Assembly: GCA_021613535.1 (NCBI GenBank) | Contig: CP075496.1 | Coordinates: 12,772,001 to 12,836,000 of the forward strand | DNA from: Adineta vaga | Lineage: Eukaryota > Rotifera | Direction of reading: 5' to 3' | DNA length: 64,000 nt | Shown here: piece by piece, positions 50,051 to 64,000 of the stretch | Layout of the letters: each line of letters opens with the position of its first letter | How positions within the stretch are numbered: the first letter of the stretch is position 1 | The notes under the pieces: generated by a model | The model's database searches: none | Told to the model about the DNA's origin: nothing | Seen by the model: the letters and a program-made list of their open reading frames with translations, nothing else | Program-made: the position numbers and the translations under genes

Positions 50051-52031
50051 TTATTTCTTCTTCTTTTTTCCTTTTTTTCCTTTTTTTTTCTTATATGGTC
50101 CAATAGCGTTTCTAACCAGCATTCCTCGCCACCATGATTGTATTTTAACAGCAGCAAACATTTGTTGTTGTTCACGTTCTAATTGTCGACGACGACGTTC
50201 TTTCTCTGCTCGATCTTCACGTACAACTTTTTCATATAATGTAAACTAAAAACAAATGGATTTAAAAAGCAAAACAAATTTTATTTTCTCTCCTTACATC
50301 GGCTGCAATCTTTTGATAAGCGGCTAAATCAGCTGCACGTGATGCTTTTAATTTATCGAGTTGTCTTTGTAAATCGGCTGTCTCTGAATTGTATTTTTCC
50401 AGCCAGTCATCAGTCTTTTTTACTGTATCCTATAAAAAATTTGTTTTTTCTTTGAAAACGAAAGCGAAAAGTTTGGTTTATAAAATACTTTGATATAAAC
50501 ACGTAAATAATTTTCTGTTTCTGAATTGGATTTCATTTCATCTTCAGAACGATTTTCTAAAGACTAAAAGATAAAGATATTCTTTCTTGTTAGTGAACAA
50601 TTGAACAAAAACTTACGTCTTGATCATGACGCATTTCTTGTTCAGCAATTAAACAACGTGCACGAATTTGTTCAAGATGATTTTCACATTTCTTCTTTTC
50701 ATATGTGATTTCTAATTGTGCCTTTGCTTTTGCTTCTTGCAATTGATCTTTTTGATAGGCAATAACTTCTGCACGTTTTGCTAATTCAGTGATTTTTTCT
50801 TGTCGAACATTTTGAATACGTTGTGTTAAATCTTTAATGCGTTGGCGGCTTTCTTCTTCACTAAATTATCAAAAATACTTTCTTTGATTGCATAAGAAAC
50901 AAGCAAGAAAAACACAAAAACAAAAATTCTAATGCAAAATGCCAAGCATATTTCCACATGAATACCTTTGTGTAATATCCTAAATAAATCTAAAAGAATG
51001 GCGCATAATTCAAATGAATGTAAGACATTAGAACATAACGGATGTGTAATTAAAAACTAAATTTGATCACAGACTTTTATGCCTTTGTTATAATTCCTAC
51101 CATTCAACGTAATGTTTCCTTCCTTAGCGTTTAATGGCGTTTTACCGAACGTAAAACCAATGTTGCGATAAACATCATCTTCGTCTCGAAAAGATTGAGT
51201 AAGAGTTTGCCCTTAAGGGAAAAGATTGAAAGTGTTAATTAAACACATTTGACTATTATGTATTGCAATTAACAAGTTAGTTTTAAATCGCAGGAGAAAG
51301 TTTTATGATACGTGGAGAAACTTATCAAAATCATGATCTTTCCGAAAGTGCCTGAAAAATAATTTGAATGGATGATGAATAACTAAGAAATACCTTCGAA
51401 CAACACGATGAAATTGATTTTTCGATTCTTGTTCTTGTTCTACCATCATTTTAAGTGGTTCAATAGATTTATGATCATTGAGAGCAAGTATAGATTTTGT
51501 TAATAATTTCTCGAAATAAGTTCTAAAACGAGATTTTTAAAATTAGCATTCTATATATATATATGTCTTCTTACCGATCTTTTTCAACTTTTTTCATATT
51601 ATCTGCTGTTAATGGATTTTGATTGAACATTCGATTGATTTTATTTACACCTGTTTTTAAATCAGATGTCGTTTTCTTTAATTCATTGCTTAATTCTTCC
51701 ATTAATTTTTGACTTTCTTTTGCTTCGGGTTGTTGAAATTTTTCATCTGTTCGATCTTTTTGTAATTGACTTCGCTGTGTTATTTGAACATCATAATCAT
51801 TTTCAATTCTGTTTTGAGCACTCAATACACGTCCAACTTGATTTCGTACAATCTTTAATAAGAAAAATTCTTATTAAAAAGAATATATTTATCATTACAA
51901 ACCTCATCAGATGCACCTGAATATTGATAATGTGACGGTACCAATTTACCGAGTATATGTAATTCTTCAGCTGCATCTTCAAAGACTGCTCCATAATCAA
52001 GTGCATCAACCGTTGATAATGCGAACATCAT
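50051..52031 (-). CDS. IQCG: Dynein regulatory complex subunit 9 (IQCG)
   Basis: Coiled-coil component of the nexin-dynein regulatory complex of motile cilia. Start at 52031 (MMFALSTVDALDYGAVFEDA). Coiled coil runs through most exons (NRIENDYDVQITQRSQLQKD, QRIKDLTQRIQNVRQEKITE, AYQKDQLQEAKAKAQLEITY). The C-terminal block matches human IQCG closely: DDWLEKYNSETADLQRQLDK, KASRAADLAAYQKIAADF, VREDRAEKERRRRQLE. It then has an IQ motif (AAVKIQSWWRGMLVRNAIGP) and a Lys-rich end (KKKKGKKGKKKKK). The intron at 50861-51393 (533 bases) is ten times the usual length and holds a separate open stretch on the same strand (51057-51212). It shares a divergent 420-base promoter region with ATP synthase beta. 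Confidence 0.9.
51057..51212 (-). other. Open coding-like island inside an IQCG intron
   Basis: A 51-codon open stretch without its own start, inside the IQCG intron, preceded by an acceptor-like CCCTTAAG. It reads QTLTQSFRDEDDVYRNIGF, then TPLNAKEGNITLNGRNYNKG. It could be an unspliced relic, an alternative exon, or part of a gene fragment. The PL...ITLNG-x-Y-x-KG pattern loosely recalls NPCBM carbohydrate-binding modules. Weak. Confidence 0.25.
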
Positions 52032-52450
52032 TTTTCGGTCAACAGACTTTCTGATTTCGTCATACTGAATAAAAATTGTATAAAAAAGATGATCAAAGTT
52101 TCGATCATTTTCTAATTGGTTGCTAAGCAAAGTCCTCCAACCTAAATGCATAAGTGTGTTAAAATATGCATTAGAAAACGTGTATTTCGATATTATTTCC
52201 TATGATTTAGTTCCATAATTAGAATATAATGTTATTTAATTCTATTGCAGATTTAAAAAAATTCGCCATTGATCATTACTTTATACCTCACCAAAGGACA
52301 TCAGATGTTTACGATGCAGTACAGTACAGACAACTTTTTCGTTTTGTGGTCTGAGAAAGAAAGATTTACGTCGATTTTGCTCCGTCTTTTGTTTCTTTTA
52401 TCTAGAGTTGTTTGTTTCTTTTTTTTTTCAGACTACCTAATTGTACAATC
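52032..52450. other. Divergent spacer between IQCG and ATP synthase beta
   Basis: 419 bases with both promoters. On the plus side an acceptor TTTTTTTTTCAG at about 52430 precedes the ATP5F1B start by about 20 bases, so it may have a 5' UTR intron or a trans-splice site. Confidence 0.5.
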
Positions 52451-54833
<2,383 letters not shown>

Positions 54834-56170
54834 AAACCTATCAAGTCAATGAACATTATCGAATCGACCAACAGTGTTCTTAGTACATCACATTTTCTTT
54901 CGTCTATCTTGTCTTTTTTTCTCGAATGTTTACTTCTTTTTCCATGCACCTCTATAGATTATTAGCAGAGTTTAAACATACAGACAATTGTGCCATCATT
55001 ATCATTATTTGTCAAACTTTATCATTTTCTTTTATGTTTATGTTTGGATTTGTGAGAGAAAAAAACAGTATTATGCATCCTCCCGTTTGTTTTTTCTTCT
55101 CTTTCTCTAATAAACACCTGAATCAATTGTGCTTTACATGCACGAATCGAATCTTCTTATTATCAAGAAATAAAAATCAATATTCGAATGATTAAAAGTT
55201 ATTCTTTATATATATATGTGAACTACAAGATCGTAGTCACTTGTTTTCTTTCGTTCCATCAATTTGTAGTAAAAGATTTTTATAATTAAAACTTTCTAAG
55301 AGATAGTTGTAATGTTTGAAATAGTTTCTTGACAACGGTACTATTTTCAGTACAACTTGTATATGCCAGACGACAAATAGTAAAAAGGTCAAAGGAAGCG
55401 ATTCATTTTTGTCGATGCCTGATCTCTTTCTAAATGCAAAGTATATAAATAAACGTTCTATCATTGATACTAAACGATAAAAACATGTTATTTCTCTTTG
55501 TCTGTTAAGATTGTTCTTACTGTTCTTCTCAATTGGAAATCATCTCAAAATATAAGATAACACCGTACACAGAACTGTCTAGTGTCTGATTTTTACACAC
55601 TTTCAAATCAATTGTCACAGCTGCAACTGATGGAAATTGATCATAGTGTTAGAAAGGTGTCTGATATGCTCAGCAGGTGTGCTAACACATTCTTTCTTTT
55701 GATTCTGTTTTATTTATTGTAATGAAGATTAATCTGTTGATAATATCGGTAGGAAGGCCAAGTGCTTATTTTTTTTCTATATCTATTTATCTTTCTCCTA
55801 GGAGGAATTATGAGGAATCTTGATTCTATAGAAAAAAACAGTAACACTGATCAATGTTTATACTATATTGAACAATCAACGTTTTTTCTTTGATAAAAAT
55901 CTTTATTGTCATTCTCAATTCATTGATCACAGATTGAAATTCGATTGATTCACGGATAAAAACAAAAACCTTTTATCACCTATGACAGTTCGTCAAAAAT
56001 TTGCATGCAATTAGTATTTGTCAACGTTTCTTTCATTTGTTCAAAAAATAAAATAAATTATATTTTATCATGTCAGATAAATGGGTATGGATGTACATAC
56101 ATCTACCATAAAATAAGGTATGTAACTCCTCATTACAAAGTTGATCACAAGTAAAAGATGGGAGATACAT

Positions 56171-56199
56171 CTTTCTATCTATGTATCTATCTATCTATC
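56171..56199. repeat. (TATC)n microsatellite
   Basis: CTTTCTATCTATGTATCTATCTATCTATC, an imperfect tetranucleotide repeat. Confidence 0.8.
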
Positions 56200-57882
56200 A
56201 AAGAGACGAATGCTTGCTTGTATATGTATAAATGTGATAAATGATCATCGCACGTCTGTTCATACGATAGAAGAACGTAACAAACCCGACAGATATCAAT
56301 TATTAGCCACACTCTCAATGTTTATTCTTTCTTCAATATATATTCGTTTATATAGAGATAGACTTCAAGGGTGTGAATCTTGCACGTTCGTATAGTTCAA
56401 TGCCAGACATCGAGATGACTGTCAATCTTCTCCTGCTGTTATCATCCATTATATTTTCATAGTTTGAAGAGGGAAAAAACAGAACATCATAGAAAAAGCA
56501 ACTGTTCAATGAAGTGATTATAGAAATGAAGGAGGAGTAAGAAAAGAATAGGGACAGTGCATTGAAGTGTTTAGAAGAAGAAAGGTAACTGTCTTCCTTT
56601 TATATTGAAAGAGCACTTTCCATCTCTCACTCTCTCTTTCTCTCTATACAATCACCATACACGCATGCTTGCTTGCACAAATCGTGATAATATCACACAG
56701 AGGTCTTCTCTTATTGTTATTATACACTCGTCCTTCGTCGATACTCACACACACACACATACAAAGATGTATATGAATATACCCGGCGGGCATTCTTTCA
56801 TTTTAAAATGATTATTGAACTAGTTGAGTCTGGTCATTTTCTTTTACTTACTCTTTTGACAAATGAGTATTGAAAATGTATTGAGAGTATTTATCAAGCA
56901 AAACAACAGGAGAAAAAGAAGAGACGGAGAGTTAAATCTATTGTTGTTAACCGCTCGATCATATGAGAGAATAATTCATTCATCATTAAAAAATCTCTTC
57001 AGCATATATTCTTCAAGATATAGTACAAAATATGTAAGTAAGTAATAGTTAAAAGTTCAGAATAATTGAATTGACTGATATGTTTATTTGAAAAGTAAAT
57101 CGAATCATATTTAGGTCTTACTCAATCGGATAATAGATCAGTCCAGTCTATCTATTGTTTTCTTAATTAAGTCAGTATTCTCCTTCGTTAAACATCTAAT
57201 CAAATATGTCTGAGACAGTATCGATTAGTTCTCTTGTCTAACAAAGAAATTGTTAATCAATAAGATATTTCAACCGAAATTGATGACATTTTTCTTTTAT
57301 CGTGATCTTTAACCTCTCTGAAAAATAAAGAAATCGAGTCAGTATAAAATATTTTATGACAGGAACTTATTGACTAGAAATTGAGTCAGTATATATTTCT
57401 CTTTCATCGATTGACTAATTCATATCGATATTGTACGTTAACATATATAATACAATTAAGATGTTGCCGATTTCGCAATCATGCATAAGTGCGGTTCTAT
57501 TCACAAGAGACAAAAAAAACTATATAAGTTCAACGACAACGATCGTTTGCGTCCGAATGTCATTAAATGTCATATTCGATGCGGACAATTAGGTAGTTGA
57601 ACTCATGTTCAGTCACTTTTTTTTCTTCTTGGTGTTCATAAAAATATTTCGTTGATATCGATGTTTAAAGTGTGAATTAGAGATTTTTGTATCGTCACTC
57701 CTTTTCTTCCCTTCGTAGTGTATGTTGTTGAGGAATGCATGCCTGTAAACATCTGTTCATTTCTTGTCATCTATGTTGTAACGATTTATCTTTATATTGA
57801 GCATAGAACGAGAAAGTAATGAGAGTTCAAGCTGTAACGTATGATGACAAGCCGGCCCTTTTAGGCGTGTCCATCACCATCA

Positions 57883-57890
57883 TATAAATT
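57883..57890 (+). promoter_or_regulatory. TATA box of the Cys-rich gene
   Basis: TATAAATT about 54 bases upstream of the start codon, in an otherwise AT-rich region; preceded by a short GC-rich patch (GCCGGCCC, 57851-57858). Motif only. Confidence 0.35.
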
Positions 57891-57943
57891 TTCTTTCTAA
57901 TTGCTTAGTTTTATATCATTTATATATATTTAGATCTCGAAAG

Positions 57944-58651
57944 ATGATTATAGAAAAACTTCTATTCATCTTACTCTTTATTCCGATTATCTCTGGTCTT
58001 CCATCGAATTCATTCTATTTAATTGAACTTGATCAAAAATCATCATCGAATGAAACTTATTGTTCAAATATCTTTACTAATCAACAAACGTATCGTCTTC
58101 CAAAAGAATGTCATAAACATTTACTTTGTGATCCATATTATTGCGATGATAAATCATTTCGTTGTATGAAAATTCGAGAAACATTATGTTGTTTACATCA
58201 ATATTTTCAATCTCATTGTCAAGAAGATAATGTCAATCGACTTAAAGATCAATTTCGTTCAGTATATTTTCAAATATCAATTGAACATGGATATTGTGAA
58301 ATTAATCTAGAAAGAATTGAAAAAAATGATCAAGCTTATTGTATTGCAGATATTATCGAAGAACCTAAATCAAGTGAAGCAATAAAAACAACAACAACAA
58401 CAACAATGATTCTATTGGATACTTCAACACGATCAACATTTAAACATTTCTATCGACGTACATCTACAATACGATCTAATCGACATCGTCATCGAATAGC
58501 TATACGACCAAATTATTCATCATTAGCTAATTTAGATTATTTACGACAAGTGACAATAATTGAAGAAAATATTTCATCAAAATGTTCAAGAATTTTTCTT
58601 CATTGGTTTTCTATTAGTATTTTATTATCATTAGCGTTTTTATTGAAATGA
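57944..58651 (+). CDS. Cysteine-rich cell-surface protein, unrecognised
   Basis: I do not recognise this gene. One exon, 235 residues. Signal peptide MIIEKLLFILLFIPIISGLP. An ectodomain with ten Cys in about 130 residues (YCSNIF, KECHKHLLCDPYYCDD, FRCMKIRETLCCLHQYF, QSHCQED, HGYCEIN, AYCIAD), spacing suited to disulfide pairing. A Thr/Ser-rich stretch with a Thr run follows (KTTTTTTM), then a basic part (TIRSNRHRHRIAIRPNYSS). It ends in a hydrophobic segment (IFLHWFSISILLSLAFLLK) with hardly any tail, consistent with GPI anchoring. The Cys pattern does not match a domain I can name. Single-exon structure is unusual among its neighbours. Confidence 0.7.
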   Translation: MIIEKLLFILLFIPIISGLPSNSFYLIELDQKSSSNETYCSNIFTNQQTYRLPKECHKHLLCDPYYCDDKSFRCMKIRETLCCLHQYFQSHCQEDNVNRLKDQFRSVYFQISIEHGYCEINLERIEKNDQAYCIADIIEEPKSSEAIKTTTTTTMILLDTSTRSTFKHFYRRTSTIRSNRHRHRIAIRPNYSSLANLDYLRQVTIIEENISSKCSRIFLHWFSISILLSLAFLLK

Positions 58652-60282
58652 ACGTGTGCACTTTTTTCTTTTCTTTTTTTTTTGTATAAATTAAGTAAAT
58701 AAGATTTGTGACTGATTATCTTTTGTTTTCTTATTAGTATGAAGAAGGTTTGTTATTGTACAATGATACTATTCAATATCAAATCGATTGTCAGTTGATG
58801 AGACGAACGAATGCTATTATTTATTGTTTATAAATAAAAGAATTCATAGGTGTGGTTTTTCTTTCGAGAAAGTGTGTGCTTATTTTGATATGTTAAAGGT
58901 TATGTTAACTGATCAATTATAGAAATGCAATGTGCACGAGTGATGAATAGCAATTAAATAAAAACATTCGATCATGATTCTAAAGATTATTTCCTTTGCT
59001 AAAAGAAAGGGTCACAGAAAACGATCGGTTTACACTGTAAATAAAGGTCGTAGTCGTCTATCTGGGTAATACTATTTGATCAATCAATCTACTGCAAAGT
59101 TCAGCAATTCATTTTTTTTCTCTCGTTTTCTTGTCGGTTACAGTATAATGTGATGATGCATCATTCAATATCATAATAGAATCATACTGCGTGTAATTAT
59201 TTCTTATTTGGTCTTTGTATAATACTATGACATAGAAAAAAAAATCATTAACGTCAGCTCTATATCGTTGATTTGTTTGTTACGATGAGTACAAAGCCTT
59301 TGGTGAACAGTTCACACTCTTCTTACTTTTATCCATTATCACTATCAATTTAAATGAGTTCTTTCACGGTTAATTATATAGTTAGCATGGTTTTGTTCAT
59401 TATATATACAATAATACGAACGGATATCAATAGGAAATGATTATTTGATATCAGGACAATTTGTGAGAACTCATTAAATCATTACCATTGAGTACAAGAT
59501 TTGCGTACGTACAACCTATATGTCTGGAAGGAGACTCAATTTCCGTAATGTGCTGAAGGAAATTTTAAATGCTCCGATGTATTAAACCAGCCTTTAAAAA
59601 TTTATAAAGTGAAGAAAACACGATGACAAAATGATTGATAAATACATTCGAAAAAGTACAAGAGAGCATTTAGATAAATCTATACTAAGATTTCCAATGA
59701 CTTGTCAACTTTTGACTTTTTCTCTTCTTTTGGAAATTTTGTTTTTTTTTGCTTCAAAATATATGTACCCAATACATAGATGAGTACATAAGTCTAGTGA
59801 ACTAGACAAATAACTTCGATTGATTTTGAATAGATTCATTGATACAAATATTCCATGAAACATGAATAATTCATATCTATGAGAATAATTGCTCTTTTAC
59901 GCAGTTTCATGAATATAAAATGTCTTTCATTACCTGGAGTCATTTCTATGTGATTTTATTTTATAGATACTATTTCTTATGCATAGGTCATCATACCTAC
60001 TAAGATCTAATGATTCATATGTGTACTTGTGAATGAATATTCGATTTTAAATTTACTAATAAGATGACACAATTTATACTAATCATATCATCATGATATC
60101 ATATTTTGCATATCATTATTCATTTTTTGTTCATATCATCGACATCATCATTTAGCCACTGTTCGGAAAGTGTTACACATGAACAAAAAAATAAATAAAA
60201 GAAACAATTTAAATTAAAAGAGAAAAAGAAAGAAAATCGGTAAAAAATACAATAAAGATATACGTATATAAAGAACACATAA
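58652..60282. other. 1.6-kb convergent intergenic region
   Basis: AT-rich, between the 3' ends of the Cys-rich gene and GPCR 2. TAAATAAAAG near 58830 may be a polyadenylation signal. No credible ORF or RNA gene seen. Confidence 0.5.
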
Positions 60283-62381
60283 TCAACATGTTTCAACAAT
60301 ATATGCTGGCGATTGTTCTTCTTCTATACGGTTCTGTACAAATACATGAGATTCTTCAATGTCTTTTGTTGCAGTAAATTTTGCATTGTATACATCAGTC
60401 GTTGATAATGGTAAATCAGAGGTATTAGTCGATAAAGATTCTTTATCTTTGGATAATGATCGACGTATTGATGTTAAATCTGTATTTACTGAGGGTGATG
60501 GATTTACAATAGCTGCTAATGTTGATGATGGTAAATGACGAAAACAATGTACAATAGTAGCCGAACGTGGACGAATCGTTGATCGATTCTGATCATTATT
60601 TGGCGTATAACAAACAGTATGTTGTCGACGAAGTTGATGTTCAAATGTTGCTGATGATCTTGGTGAATGAGAACATGTACGAGATTTTCGAGGTGAACTA
60701 TAAGCATTATTATTATTAATAACTGTATTTGTCATTGATTTACATATAGTTGAACGACGTGATGTTAGATCACCATTGGATGAATATAATGAATGTTTAT
60801 TCGATAGATTAACTGTAAAACCACAACAGTTAAATAATGAAGGTTTTCGTAATTGATGTATAGGATAATTTACATTGCTATATTGTCGAGATAAATAATT
60901 TGAACGATTTTGTGAATGAACTGTTAATCCACAATAAGGTGAAGCTGCTGTTGTTGCTATTGAATGATCGGTTTCATCATCGTCATCATATAGAAAAGAA
61001 TGAGTTTGCATTTTTGAATTTTGACGACTTGATTTTGTTCGTTGAAATCGCCAAAAAAAGCATTCCCATAATAATTTACGTATTTCACGACGTGATGTTC
61101 GACCACTGAAAGAAAATCCATAGAAAAATATTAATAAAACTTGTTTCAAATATCTTACCTCATAATAGCAAACATTAAATTTAAAGAATAATTACACATT
61201 TCTAATACACGAAATACAGTATTTAAATTAACATAAATATAAAGAGGCATCAATGGTGTTTTACTAATATTAGAAGCAAATGCATTGACCATAGTTAAAA
61301 TATATCTTGGAGATATGGTAAAAATAACAAAAAATGATGAAAGAACAAGTTGAATAGTTTTTTCTTTAAATTGTTTTTCTCGTTTAATTACATTTCGTGC
61401 ATCAATTGAACCAATTTTTGATAGAATACTACGTTGTCTTGATAGACTATATAGAATTAACCAATTAATGACAAGTAACAAAATCGAGGGAATAATTGAA
61501 TGAAAAAAAATGGTATTAAATGTGAAATAATGTTTTTTCCATTGATCATATCTCGTTTTTGATGATTGAGCATTCGTTTGCCATATACACATAAATGTAT
61601 GAATAGATACATTTGCATAAGCATGTAAGAAGAAAGTTGGTAATAAATAAATAACATTTGCAAATAGGACAAGGAATAAAACGACAACAAGAACAATTTT
61701 TGATATTAACATTGTAAAACATAGACGACCTTTGATAGGAAACCAAATGATAACACATTTTTCAACTGCTAATGCAACTGTTAACCAGATACTTGCCTAA
61801 AATATAGTATTGATTATAGATAATCTTTTATTCAAAATCATTCATTAGACTTTTATTATAACGCTTGATTAATTCTTTTCATATCTTAAAAACTGTCATT
61901 TATCTCTTCTGAGAAAGAAATGATATATTCGATTTATATCTCATTTTCATCTTCTATTGTTTTTATCAGAAGAAAAACAAAGATTTCTAATTATTGTCAT
62001 AATTACCTGTCCAGTAAACATTATAGTAAAGAATACCCAACGACATAATTGCAAGGTAACGCGAAGATATCCTTTATCAAAAAGAATAAAAATAAAGAAT
62101 TCAAATAATCGTACTGTATCGAGAATACAAATAATTGAAAAATAAAGTTGAAATGTCGTATGACGGAAACTGCGTGATGCACGAAAATATAATAAACTTA
62201 AACAATTAAATGTCAAACCGAATAGAAATAATAAACTGCCAATACCAATTTGTATATATGTATTAAATGCATCAATAAGAACTTGTTCACGTTGTGGTAT
62301 TCGACTTGTCGTACCACGACTAAGAATCGTTGAAGTTAAAACGACTGAACGATTCAAATCACTCCACGTTGTTTCATTCAT
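60283..62381 (-). CDS. Orphan class A GPCR 2
   Basis: Rhodopsin-family receptor, 611 residues. Exons 62007-62381, 61159-61796 and 60283-61105 join in frame (1836 bases, checked). N-glycosylation sites at the start (MNETTWSDLNRS). TM1 IGIGSLLFLFGLTFNCLSLL; TM2 FQLYFSIICILDTVRLFEF; extracellular Cys (TLQLCRW) before TM3; the DRY position reads VEKCVIIWFP; TM4 KIVLVVVLFLVLFANVIYL; loop Cys in TFMCIWQT; TM5 IPSILLLVINWLILYSL; TM6 TIQLVLSSFFVIFTISPRYI; TM7 ending EMCNYSLNLMFAIM in place of NPxxY. The 270-residue C-terminal tail is Ser/Arg/Asn-rich. It belongs with invertebrate orphan peptide-type receptors; ligand unknown. Confidence 0.82.
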
Positions 62382-64000
62382 TTCATTGACAAAAACTATC
62401 TAGAAAGAGAAAACAAAACGAAAATAAAAATCAATAATATTTTTATCTAGACAAGAGAACGATTTGTGTATATAGTTACATTCTGATTGTATCAAGGGAA
62501 TCCGTTCAAATTATTGATGTGATCACACGAGAGAAAAAAGTACTCATAGATTCAAATGGCACATTAGGAAAGAAAGACAGAGAAAATCTCAAAACATCTA
62601 ACACTAATCGATCAATCAATTCATTTTTTTTCTGTTCTTTTTTTTCTTGCATTTGAAAAACATGAAAAGAAACGCAGCAGTTGGACATGAATAGAATCAT
62701 ATAAATCAAAACGGAAAAAAATACATGATTTCATATAATGCATACTTTTCTTCTTCTATTCTGTTTTTTTTCTATAGATATATGATGATAATAATAATAA
62801 TAATGATTTAATGTTTAGCGTCTTTTTCTTTTCGTCTCTTCATTCTTACCCTTTGCTCTTGTCATGCTAATCAATTTCACCAAGTTATTCACCTGCAATT
62901 ATCCACGACATCATATTTGTCTGTTCTGTTCGTATGCACGTTTGATTACGATTCTCCCTCTACAAAATATCTCCCTCGACATGTCGGCGACAATCATCCA
63001 TCTTGTTTTGTCTCTCTCTCTCTCTAAGCATCATTCTTGGCTAGCAGAGCATTATAATTACATCCTCACTTTATTAATCTATCAGTCAAATATCTTGATT
63101 CATTTTTCAGTTGAATATGATGTGAGGAATACAAAACAAAATGTCCTAATATCAGTAGATTGACTCTATCATTCAGTGAATGTTTTTCTTTACTTGATCG
63201 TTTTCGTCGCAATAGATACTATCGATATGTATCGACAAGAGACATTTTAAAAAAACAACACAAAAAATAAAATGACGCTTGTAATTAATCATGAAATACC
63301 ATGGAAAAGAAAAGATTCTTAATTTCTAATTTAAAAACTTCATCCATATATGATTTTTAATAATATGTACTGTTATAATACCTGTTCGCGTAATTGATTA
63401 TATACGATCTGTAAAAATGATCGACTAATTTCTTACTAATAAATGATTTATTTCGTTCTAGATATTTTCTTAAATCTGTTTTTCATGATAAAAAAGAAAT
63501 ATACATAAACTGTAAAGAACAATATTTACAAATCAATGGTTTTTATTTAAGTAAAATCATGTTTTTTTTCTAAAAAAAGTTCTTTTTCTCGCTTTACTTC
63601 CTCGCTTATATTTATGAGAAGAAAAATGTATCGATGAGTAAATAATATGTAAACTTAGTGATGAAGAAAAAGCATGTCGAAAAAACTAACAACAATCACC
63701 TTAGAAATCTTATACGCTTGTACGAAAATGTCTCTGTTACTTCCCTTTCTTACTAGTGCAAACTTCCGTAAAGATAAGTCTGTTTTGTTTTGCTCAACTA
63801 GAATAGTAATTCTGTTCTATCTGACATATCCGACGAAAAAGACTAAATCTTTCTAAGCCTATTACAACTAGTCTTTTCTTTTTGAAATCTATCTATTTTT
63901 TTAATATTCTTACTTCATCATGTATGTATTACTTTATCCGTAATAACAAATCGAGACAATAGAAGACTTTACTCGAATACATTGTATATATATATATATA
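62382..64000. other. 1.6-kb region upstream of GPCR 2
   Basis: AT-rich, to the window edge. Simple repeats: AAT/ATT run near 62785-62805, (CT)n at 63010-63025, and (TA)n at 63985-64000. No credible gene seen; the frame at 62864-63163 is compositionally random. Confidence 0.5.
63985..64000. repeat. (TA)n tract at the window edge
   Basis: TATATATATATATATA running to the last base; may continue outside. Confidence 0.8.

Larger units (their letters stand above)
54834..57943. other. 3.1-kb gene-poor region
   Basis: The longest stretch without a gene. It contains ATP5F1B 3' sequence (AATAAACACC near 55108, AAATAAAAATC near 55170), a (TATC)n microsatellite at 56171-56199, a CT-rich patch near 56620-56645 and a CA run near 56748. 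An open frame at 56863-57033 ends at GTAAGTAAG and may be an untranslated exon. ORFs here are short and compositionally random. Confidence 0.5.

Noticed and set aside
55237-55464. 75-codon minus-strand ORF after ATP5F1B
   Set aside because: No signal, domain or splice context; typical chance ORF.
56863-57045. 60-codon ORF with GTAAGTAAG donor
   Set aside because: As a coding first exon it would have to join the 57944 gene, which already has its own signal peptide and a nearer TATA box. May be untranslated.
62864-63163. 99-codon plus-strand ORF upstream of GPCR 2
   Set aside because: Includes a translated CT repeat and has no recognisable feature; chance.

Overview
The window looks like compact, AT-rich metazoan nuclear DNA, most likely from a bdelloid rotifer (Adineta/Rotaria-like). 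The grounds are inference: many introns of about 45-80 bases, very short intergenic gaps, animal-specific genes (Vav, NDST, insulin-like peptides, DRC9/IQCG, PAAT), and two gene pairs so tightly packed that spliced-leader trans-splicing is the natural explanation. I see no bacterial operon, CRISPR array, intact transposon or tRNA gene.

Layout. 1-3962 (minus): the 5' part of an hnRNP M-like RNA-binding protein, then a secreted S9-family serine peptidase whose signal peptide sits on a separate first exon. 4297-14065 (plus): a Vav-type Rho GEF, PAAT/C10orf88, and two tandem insulin-like peptide genes. 15879-17261 (minus): VMP1. 17850-25142 (plus): a LURP-one/YxjI-domain protein, STAMBP (AMSH), heparan sulfate NDST, and NDUFAF3; the first two and the last two are separated by only 64 and 22 bases. 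27115-37907 (plus): a leucine-rich-repeat surface protein with a long first intron, a small membrane protein, a triple RRM-like protein, QARS1, and two unrecognised genes. 38059-38461 (minus): a three-exon neuropeptide precursor with a urotensin-II-like ring (C-L-W-K-V-C). 40087-42908 (plus): MIX23 and NUDT9, with an antisense ORF nested in the last NUDT9 intron. 43259-49045: two unrecognised genes and an orphan class A GPCR. 50051-54833: DRC9/IQCG (minus) and, divergent from it, mitochondrial ATP synthase beta. 57944-62381: a cysteine-rich surface protein and a second orphan class A GPCR. The remainder is gene-poor.

The genes are not one pathway, but there is a recurring signalling theme: two insulin-like precursors, one urotensin-II-like precursor and two orphan rhodopsin-type receptors within 50 kb. 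The most novel items are the urotensin-II-like peptide gene (every exon joins in frame), the eight-cysteine insulin-like precursors with an extra cysteine-bounded segment ahead of the B chain, and the probable trans-spliced gene pairs. Exon joins marked as checked were tested by reading frame and GT/AG boundaries only; no alignment or transcript data were available.
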